Both the position numbers and the translations under genes were made by a program. DNA of 11,990 nt from contig JAIKYL010000014.1 of the NCBI GenBank assembly GCA_024683255.1, forward strand, positions 1-11,990, written 5' to 3'. The first letter of the stretch is position 1. The number at the start of each line of letters is the position of its first letter. The DNA comes from Bacteroidales bacterium (GTDB taxonomy: Bacteria > Bacteroidota > Bacteroidia > Bacteroidales > UBA932). Under the pieces are notes generated by a model that saw nothing but the letters and a program-made list of their open reading frames with translations, did no database searches and had not been told where the DNA came from. Below, piece by piece: positions 6,936 to 11,990 of this stretch.

Positions 6936-8278
6936 TGACTTCGAAAGAAAGAATAGCTTTTGCGCTGTCCGTTTGCACGGACACCAAGCATTTCGAGATG
7001 GGCCGCGGCGCAGCGGCCAAGGCTCCCGCAGTATTCAAGGAGTTTTTCCCTGGCCGCAAGGCCCTCATCCTGGCCGATATCCACACCTGGCCGGCCCTTG
7101 GAGAAAAGGTCTACGGCCTTTTCCTTGAAGCCGGAATCCCCACTGACCGCCATATAATAATGGAAGAGGAGTTCCACGCGGAATGGAAATACGTGGAGAT
7201 GGTGGACGCCCTTCTGGACGCCGCCCCTGACGCAGTGCTTGTTTCAGTAGGCTCAGGCGTCATCAACGACCTCTGCAAGCTCTCCTCCCACCACCACAAC
7301 CAGTCATACCTCACACTGCCCACAGCGGCGTCTGTTGACGGATATTCATCCTTCGGTGCATCCATAACCTTCGAAGGTGCAAAACAGACCTTCTCCTGCC
7401 CCGCCCCGGCAGCCATAGTGGCAGATATCGACGTAATAGCCGCAGCCCCTGCCCACATGACCGCCGCAGGCTACGCAGACCTGGCCGCCAAGATTCCAGC
7501 AGGTGCAGAGTGGATGGTGGCGGATTTTGTTGGGAAAGCGCCCATCCACCAGGATGCCTGGCACCTCCTCCAGGATTATCTGGACGATTTCCTCTCGAAC
7601 CCTGATGCCGTGGCCGCCGGAGACCCGGACGCCATTGCGGATGTCTTCGAGGGCCTCACCCTCAGCGGTTTCGCCATGCAGGCCGCACGCTCATCAAGGC
7701 CCGCATCCTGCTGCGACCACCTTTTCAGCCACATCCTGGACATGACGGAGCACCGCTACAAGGGGAAACTCCAGTCCCACGGCTTCCAGGTGGCAATTGG
7801 CACGCTTACCATGTGCGCTGTCTTTGACCAGCTCTTCAAGCTGGACCTGTCCACACTGGACGTAGACGCATGCGTAGCCGCATGGCCGTCCCTGGAGCAG
7901 GAACAGGAGCGCGCCATTGAACTGTTCAAGGACTTCCCCGCCCCAAGGCTTGGATACGACGAGATTACCAAGAAATATGACCCCGCAGACGTCGTCCGCG
8001 AGCAGCTGACAAAGCTTAAGGCGGAGTGGCCGGAGCTTAAGGCCCGCCTGCAGGGACAGGCGTACAGCTTTGCAAAGATGAAAGACCTCATGCACCGCGC
8101 AGGAGCGCCGTCAGGCCCCTCTGAGATTGGTCTTTCGCGTGAGAAACTCTGCAGCATGTTCCCTCTTGTCCAGCTCATGCGTTTCCGCTTCAACGTACTT
8201 GACCTTGGAAAACGCGGCGGCTTCTACGATGCCATTGTGGATCCTCTCTTTGCCCCCGGAGGCCCCTTTGAACTATGA
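6935..8278 (+). CDS. araM: sn-glycerol-1-phosphate dehydrogenase (AraM/EgsA type)
   Basis: A 447-residue cytoplasmic protein of the iron-containing alcohol dehydrogenase fold. GSGVINDLCKLSSH at 106-119 is the nucleotide-binding GGGS-like turn, and TLPTAASVDGYSSFGASITFEG (127-148) matches the AraM signature that binds the phosphopolyol. Candidate metal ligands are Asp182 (GYADLAAKIPAGAEW), His262 or His266 in CCDHLFSH, and His282 in SHGFQ. In B. subtilis AraM, this family reduces dihydroxyacetone phosphate to sn-glycerol-1-phosphate with NADH; archaeal relatives make the lipid backbone. The C-terminal 130 residues are helical and no extra domain is evident. It begins at the GH109 stop (TAATG) and overlaps the phosphatase by 4 bases. 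Adjacency to a HAD-IIA phosphatase mirrors araL-araM in the B. subtilis arabinose operon. Another ketose- or polyol-phosphate substrate is possible given the setting. Confidence 0.86.
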   Translation: MTSKERIAFALSVCTDTKHFEMGRGAAAKAPAVFKEFFPGRKALILADIHTWPALGEKVYGLFLEAGIPTDRHIIMEEEFHAEWKYVEMVDALLDAAPDAVLVSVGSGVINDLCKLSSHHHNQSYLTLPTAASVDGYSSFGASITFEGAKQTFSCPAPAAIVADIDVIAAAPAHMTAAGYADLAAKIPAGAEWMVADFVGKAPIHQDAWHLLQDYLDDFLSNPDAVAAGDPDAIADVFEGLTLSGFAMQAARSSRPASCCDHLFSHILDMTEHRYKGKLQSHGFQVAIGTLTMCAVFDQLFKLDLSTLDVDACVAAWPSLEQEQERAIELFKDFPAPRLGYDEITKKYDPADVVREQLTKLKAEWPELKARLQGQAYSFAKMKDLMHRAGAPSGPSEIGLSREKLCSMFPLVQLMRFRFNVLDLGKRGGFYDAIVDPLFAPGGPFEL

Positions 8279-9078
8279 AAGAGCGCCTGAGCCGCATACG
8301 GCACATAGTGATGGATATGGACGGGACCATCTATCTTGGTTCCAAGATATTTCCGTTCACCCTTGACTTCCTTGAACTTCTGAAGCGAAAAGGAATAGGC
8401 TATACCTTCCTTACCAATAACCCCACCCGCTCCCCGGAAGACTATCTGAAGAAACTCTCCGCCATGGGTATTCCATGCACGGCGGAGCAGATGCTCACAA
8501 CCTCCCAGGCTGCCGTAGAGTATGTCAAGAGGCACATGCCGGCTGTAAAACGCGTCTATGTGCTTGGCACTCCAAGCCTTCAGAACCTGTTCACCGCAAA
8601 AGGCTACATACTTCAGGACGAGGATTGCCCCACGGCTCCGGATCTTCTGGTGGTTTCCTTTGACACCACCCTTGTCTACAAGCGGCTCTGCAAGGCCGCA
8701 TGGTGGGCAAGCCACGGCGTTCCGTACCTTGCCACAAACCCGGACAGGGTGTGCCCTACTGAGGAAGAAACCGTCCTCATTGACTGCGGCTCCATCCAGA
8801 AATGCATAGAAGAGGCGACGGGGCGGAAGGCGGACATCGTCCTTGGAAAACCGGATCCGGCAATGCTGTTTGACCTGGAGGAGAAGCTGGGGCTTGAGAA
8901 AGACCAAGTGGCAATGGTTGGAGACAGAGTTTACACGGATATAGCAATGGCCCGTAACGCCGGCGCCCTCCCCGTACTGGTGCTCTCCGGAGAGACAACT
9001 CCTGAACTTGCGGCCAAGGCATGCAAGGAAGGAGACCTCATTCTGGAGGACTTGTCCAAGCTTGGAGAACTCTTATAA
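8275..9078 (+). CDS. HAD-IIA sugar/glycerol phosphatase (NagD/AraL/PGP type)
   Basis: A 267-residue soluble protein of normal length for subclass IIA haloacid dehalogenase phosphatases, which hydrolyse small phosphate esters (2-phosphoglycolate, glycerol phosphates, sugar phosphates). All four HAD motifs are intact: DMDGT with nucleophile Asp14 and acid/base Asp16; TNN at 47-49; Lys192 in GKPDP; and GDRVYTD with Asp217 and Asp222 for Mg2+. The C2-type cap lies between motifs II and III, at about residues 85-180 (VLGTP, LVVSFDTTLVYKRL, ATNPD). The ATG at 8275 overlaps the stop of the AraM-type gene by 4 bases. In that position it may dephosphorylate the product of the dehydrogenase or clear a toxic phospho-intermediate; this is inference, as HAD-IIA enzymes are broad in specificity. 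It is the last gene of the overlapping series. Its own 3' end contains the TTG element of the next promoter and the left arm of an inverted repeat. Confidence 0.87.
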   Translation: MKERLSRIRHIVMDMDGTIYLGSKIFPFTLDFLELLKRKGIGYTFLTNNPTRSPEDYLKKLSAMGIPCTAEQMLTTSQAAVEYVKRHMPAVKRVYVLGTPSLQNLFTAKGYILQDEDCPTAPDLLVVSFDTTLVYKRLCKAAWWASHGVPYLATNPDRVCPTEEETVLIDCGSIQKCIEEATGRKADIVLGKPDPAMLFDLEEKLGLEKDQVAMVGDRVYTDIAMARNAGALPVLVLSGETTPELAAKACKEGDLILEDLSKLGELL

Positions 9079-9092
9079 AAGAGTTATCTTTG
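9062..9092 (+). promoter_or_regulatory. Bacteroidota-type promoter for the GH28-CE15 gene
   Basis: TTG at 9062-9064, a 20-base spacer, then TATCTTTG at 9085-9092, an exact fit to the Bacteroidota -33/-7 consensus TTG-N(about 19-21)-TAnnTTTG. The -33 element lies inside the last codons of the phosphatase gene. The ATG of the next gene is at 9098, five bases after the -7 element, where transcription normally starts, so the mRNA may be leaderless or nearly so. It would let the GH28-CE15 and GH78 genes be expressed separately from the operon upstream. Confidence 0.7.
9068..9085. repeat. Perfect 7-bp inverted repeat in the promoter spacer (candidate operator)
   Basis: AACTCTT at 9068-9074 and AAGAGTT at 9079-9085 are exact reverse complements separated by the four bases ATAA. 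The palindrome fills the spacer between the -33 and -7 elements and covers the stop codon of the phosphatase gene. Its place fits binding by a dimeric repressor. A hairpin terminator is less likely because the stem is AT-rich and no T-tract follows. Confidence 0.55.
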
Positions 9093-9097
9093 TCTCA

Positions 9098-11455
9098 ATG
9101 AGAAGACTCCTAGCCATACTTCTGCTATGCGTACTGGCAGTTCCGGCTTCAGCCAAGCCCCAAAAGGATCGCTGGCCTGACGGCAGCGTCATGAAAAAAT
9201 GGTTCAGGAGCATTCCCAAACCCGCTAAGGGTCGCCAGTTCCTTATTACGGACTACGGCGCCTTCAGGGACAGCACAAAACTCCAGACAGCGGCCATCCA
9301 GAAGGCCATTGACGCGGCCGCCGTAAAAGGCGGCACTGTGGTGATACCGGAAGGCACATGGCTTTCAGGGGCGCTGTATTTCAAGCCAAAGACCCATCTG
9401 TATCTGGAAAAGGGAGCCGTCCTGAAAGGAAGTGTGGACATTGAGAACTTCCCGGACATTCCGGTTCATATAGAGGGCGTGCTGCAGCCGTTTGCTTCGG
9501 CACTTATCAATGCGGACAGGTGCAACGGTTTCTCCGTACGCGGGGAAGGCACCCTGGACGGCAGCGGATACCCATACTGGGTGGAATTCTGGACAGGTCT
9601 GGAGGAGAACCCGGCCCTTACCAACCTGGAGGTGAAGCGCCCCAGGATGATAGGCATCAGCAATAGTTCCAACGTCACAATCCAAGGCATTGAGCTCCGG
9701 AATTCGGCCTTCTGGAACATCCACCTCTATAAATGCAAACGCGTGTATATCAGCGGGGTAAACATCCACGCGCCCATAGAGCCGCTCAAGGCCCCGTGCT
9801 CCGACGGCATAGACCTTGACGCCTGCCAGGACGTCCACATCGTATCCTCCACAATAGCCACCGGGGACGATCATATTGCCGTCAAAGGCGGCAAAGGCCC
9901 GTGGGCGGACAAGGACCCTGACAACGGCACCAACGCCAATATCCTGGTGGAAGACTGCAGCTTCGGTCATGGCCCGGGAGTGCTTGTTTTCGGAAGCGAG
10001 TGCATAGGCGCAAAGAACGTCATTCTCCGGAACTCCAAGGTCACGGATGCGGAGAAGCTCCTCTGGCTTAAAATGCGTCCGGACACACCCCAGAAGTACT
10101 CCGACATCCTTATAGAAGGGGTAAAGGGCGATGTCTGGAACATCGTTTACGTCAAGCCCTGGAAACAGTATTTCGACCTTAAAGACCGCAAGGACATCCC
10201 CATGTCCGTGGCGGAGCACATAGACATACAGAAATGCACCCTCAAGTGCAGGCGCAGGCGCAACATAGAGGAAGCGCCGGAGCAGTTCTCCCTAAGCGGA
10301 CTCACGCTGAAAGGAAACAAGCTCAACTGGAACTACAACAAAAACGAAGACAAGGTAAAGCCCTACACCCTCCCGGATCCTCTCATCTTCCCGGACAGCA
10401 CAAAAGTGGAGACTCTGGCCCAGTGGGAAAAACGCCGCTCAGACATACTGGAACTGTTCCAAAGCCAGATGTACGGCACCATGCCGCCCACCTCCCCTAT
10501 CTACCTTGAAACAACTGAGGAGAGCACACCGCAGGAAGACTATGCAATCAGGCGCCGCGTGAGGATGACCTTCCGTGAAGACGGCTCCGGCCCCCACATA
10601 GACTGGCTTATCCTATATCCCGCACAAGCCACTGAGCCCACTCCGGCGGTGATTTCCCTCAACTATTACGGGAACGATTCCATCTATACCCAGAAACGCT
10701 TCCCGGTCCCCATGAAGGATATCCTCTCACGCGGGTACACCTACGTAACGGCCTGCTATGAGGACGTTTCACCTGACCCTGACGAATTGCAGGATCCTGC
10801 AGAACAGCTGCGCATAGCCCGCACCAATATGTACGAACTCTGGGACCCGGATTGCACCACAGGTTCCCTCATGGCATGGGCCTGGGCCCTTTGCCGCGGC
10901 ATGGACATGATGGAAAAGGACCCTGCCATAGATGCCTCCAGAGTGCTCCTCACCGGTTCCTCACGCCTTGGCAAGGCAGCCCTTCTGGCCGGTGCATATG
11001 ACAGACGCTTTGCCGTCGTGGCCCTTAACCAAACCGGCGGCGGAGGCGTTCCCCTGGCCAAACGCAACTTTGGGGAATACGTATCCTCTGAGGTGGAACA
11101 CTTCGGCTACTGGTGGTGCAGTGAATTCGCAAAGTATGCGGAGAAGGAAAGGAAGACCATGCCCTTCGACCAGCACATGCTCCTTGCCTGCATAGCCCCG
11201 CGCCCGCTTCTTGTGGAAGGCTTCAACAATCCCTGGTTCGATGCCCGCGGCGAATTCCTGGCCCTCAAGGCCGCTTCCCCCGTCTGGACCTTCCTTGGGG
11301 CCGACGGTCTCCCGGACGTGGATTTTCCCCACTCCTTTGAGACCCAGGCCATAGGCACCACACTTGGCTACGTCAAGCGCAAAGGAGACCACGGCATTAT
11401 GGATATTGACTGGACCTGGATGCTGGATTTTTCGGACAAATGGCTTAAACGATAA
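9098..11455 (+). CDS. Exported GH28 polygalacturonase - CE15-like esterase fusion
   Basis: A 785-residue protein. The ATG at 9098 is chosen over an upstream in-frame ATG at 9008 because it begins a clean type I signal peptide (cleavage after ASA at 17-19) and follows the promoter. Residues about 45-395 are a GH28 beta-helix: opening TDYGAFRDST, then SDGIDLD (Asp236), GDD (Asp257, Asp258), GHG with His291, and Lys325 in LWLKMRP, where the usual RIK Arg reads Trp. GH28 enzymes cleave galacturonan or rhamnogalacturonan by inversion. Residues about 425-785 are an alpha/beta-hydrolase: LPDPL and MYGTMP at its start, GSSRLGK with nucleophile Ser622, FDQHMLLACIAPRPLLV at 690-706 and GDH with His765. 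This resembles bacterial CE15 glucuronoyl esterases; the related pectin methylesterase family CE19 is an alternative. One chain could thus remove an ester from a uronate and cut the backbone in the periplasm. The GH78 gene follows after 2 bases. Confidence 0.85.
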   Translation: MRRLLAILLLCVLAVPASAKPQKDRWPDGSVMKKWFRSIPKPAKGRQFLITDYGAFRDSTKLQTAAIQKAIDAAAVKGGTVVIPEGTWLSGALYFKPKTHLYLEKGAVLKGSVDIENFPDIPVHIEGVLQPFASALINADRCNGFSVRGEGTLDGSGYPYWVEFWTGLEENPALTNLEVKRPRMIGISNSSNVTIQGIELRNSAFWNIHLYKCKRVYISGVNIHAPIEPLKAPCSDGIDLDACQDVHIVSSTIATGDDHIAVKGGKGPWADKDPDNGTNANILVEDCSFGHGPGVLVFGSECIGAKNVILRNSKVTDAEKLLWLKMRPDTPQKYSDILIEGVKGDVWNIVYVKPWKQYFDLKDRKDIPMSVAEHIDIQKCTLKCRRRRNIEEAPEQFSLSGLTLKGNKLNWNYNKNEDKVKPYTLPDPLIFPDSTKVETLAQWEKRRSDILELFQSQMYGTMPPTSPIYLETTEESTPQEDYAIRRRVRMTFREDGSGPHIDWLILYPAQATEPTPAVISLNYYGNDSIYTQKRFPVPMKDILSRGYTYVTACYEDVSPDPDELQDPAEQLRIARTNMYELWDPDCTTGSLMAWAWALCRGMDMMEKDPAIDASRVLLTGSSRLGKAALLAGAYDRRFAVVALNQTGGGGVPLAKRNFGEYVSSEVEHFGYWWCSEFAKYAEKERKTMPFDQHMLLACIAPRPLLVEGFNNPWFDARGEFLALKAASPVWTFLGADGLPDVDFPHSFETQAIGTTLGYVKRKGDHGIMDIDWTWMLDFSDKWLKR

Positions 11456-11457
11456 AT

Positions 11458-11990
11458 ATGAGAATAAAGAGCATTATTTGGACAGCCCTCGCACTTCTTG
11501 CGGCAGGATGCTGCAGGAACAATGTAGTGGGAACGCGCACCGACGCCCTTGAGGATTCCGTCTGGGAGGCATCGGCATGGATTTCCGCCGTGGAGGCCCC
11601 TGTTATTACCGGCAAGGTGAACGGCAGGGAGAACTACCGAGCCGCGGACGGCGCCAGCTGGTTCCTATCCACCGTCAGCAACCCCCGGAAAGTGGTGAAG
11701 GCCGTCTGGATGACAACGGCTCTTGGCGTATATGAGATATATGTAAACGGCAAACCCGTCGGGAACGATGCCCTCAAGCCCGGCTACACCCACCCGCTCA
11801 AAACCCGCGTCTCCTACACATACGACATCACCGACGCGTTCAACAAGGCCGCCGGGGCGGAGAACGTCCTCTCCGCCAACGTCACACCCGGCTGGTGGGC
11901 GGACAAGATTGTCACCCCCAACGGCCACGAGGGCATGTTAGGCGATAAACCCGCCTTCCGCTCTGTCCTCCAGCTCACTTTTGCCGATGG
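11458..11990 (+). CDS. GH78 alpha-L-rhamnosidase lipoprotein, 3' partial
   Basis: The frame is open from the ATG at 11458 to the window edge (177 codons), so only the N-terminus is visible. The lipobox LAAGC gives Cys18 as the lipidated residue, placing the enzyme on a membrane face. Residues about 40-175 match the N-terminal beta-sandwich of bacterial rhamnosidases: VWMTTALGVYEIYVNGKPVG, LKPGYTH, YTYDITDAF and a following GWWADKI segment. GH78 enzymes remove alpha-L-rhamnose from rhamnogalacturonan, flavonoids or bacterial polysaccharides; the catalytic (alpha/alpha)6 barrel is beyond the edge and cannot be checked. It starts 2 bases after the GH28-CE15 stop, so the two are very likely co-transcribed from the promoter at 9062-9092. 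The pairing with GH28 points to rhamnogalacturonan as substrate. A related family with the same N-terminal domain is possible but less likely. Confidence 0.78.
   Translation, partial: MRIKSIIWTALALLAAGCCRNNVVGTRTDALEDSVWEASAWISAVEAPVITGKVNGRENYRAADGASWFLSTVSNPRKVVKAVWMTTALGVYEIYVNGKPVGNDALKPGYTHPLKTRVSYTYDITDAFNKAAGAENVLSANVTPGWWADKIVTPNGHEGMLGDKPAFRSVLQLTFAD

Larger units (their letters stand above)
1..9078 (+). other. Candidate operon of seven overlapping genes
   Basis: Every junction among the seven genes overlaps: TAATG (1 base) at 757, a 17-base overlap at 2075-2091, TAATG at 4486, ATGA (4 bases) at 5538, TAATG at 6935 and ATGA at 8275. No gap exists for a terminator or a new promoter, and no TAnnTTTG element with suitable spacing was found just before any internal start. 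The simplest reading is one mRNA with translational coupling, whose promoter lies left of the window. Confidence 0.75.

Noticed and set aside
6954..6962. TAGCTTTTG as a possible -7 element
   Set aside because: It has three bases instead of two between TA and TTTG and lies inside the AraM-type gene just after its start, with no nearby gene to serve.
9068..9092. The inverted repeat as a rho-independent terminator of the seven-gene operon
   Set aside because: The stem is only 7 bp and AT-rich, and it is followed by TATCTTTG rather than a T-run. The promoter-spacer position explains it better.
9008..9097. Upstream in-frame ATG that would lengthen the GH28-CE15 protein by 30 residues
   Set aside because: The extension lies mostly inside the phosphatase gene, would bury the signal peptide, and starts before the promoter. 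The ATG at 9098 gives a normal signal peptide.
9365..10219. A 284-codon open frame on the - strand
   Set aside because: It mirrors the GH28 domain region, has no family motifs, and the + strand gene is well supported.

Overview
The window reads as one strand of a Bacteroidota genome, most likely a fairly GC-rich gut- or rumen-type Bacteroidales. The evidence is several lipoprotein signal peptides, a Bacteroidota-type promoter (TTG, 20-base spacer, TATCTTTG), protein families typical of that phylum (GH109, DUF5009/HGSNAT-like acyltransferase, modular GH28 and GH78) and very tight gene packing. No species can be named from sequence alone. All nine genes lie on the + strand. The first is cut by the left edge and the last by the right edge. 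No rRNA, tRNA, CRISPR array, insertion sequence or SusC/SusD pair was seen.

Positions 1-9078 hold seven genes that overlap one another at every junction (1, 17, 1, 4, 1 and 4 bases), so they are almost certainly one transcript with coupled translation. In order they are: a glycerol-3-phosphate-dehydrogenase-like enzyme (partial); an organophosphate:phosphate antiporter of the GlpT/UhpT type; an exported two-part protein with a propeller-like N-terminus and a GH63/MGH1-like hydrolase; a membrane acyltransferase of the heparan-glucosaminide N-acetyltransferase type; a GH109-like lipoprotein; an AraM-type sn-glycerol-1-phosphate dehydrogenase; and a HAD-IIA (NagD/AraL-type) phosphatase. A possible theme is uptake of a phosphorylated three-carbon or sugar compound with redox and phosphatase steps inside the cell, combined with envelope enzymes that handle an amino-sugar-containing glycan.

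Positions 9079-9097 form a 19-base gap. With the end of the phosphatase gene it carries a clear Bacteroidota promoter whose spacer is filled by a perfect 7-bp inverted repeat, a candidate operator. The predicted transcription start falls at or very near the next start codon.

Positions 9098-11990 hold an exported fusion of a GH28 polygalacturonase-type domain and a CE15-like serine esterase, then 2 bases later the start of a GH78 alpha-L-rhamnosidase lipoprotein that runs off the window. Together these suggest pectin or rhamnogalacturonan breakdown, and the locus probably continues to the right.

Points worth a second look are: the acetyltransferase/GH109 pair, which resembles the lysosomal acetylate-then-cleave logic; the enzyme set that could interconvert sn-glycerol-3- and sn-glycerol-1-phosphate; the GH28-CE15 fusion without the usual esterase acid; the propeller-GH63 protein, whose codon use differs sharply from its neighbours; and the palindrome-containing, possibly leaderless promoter.
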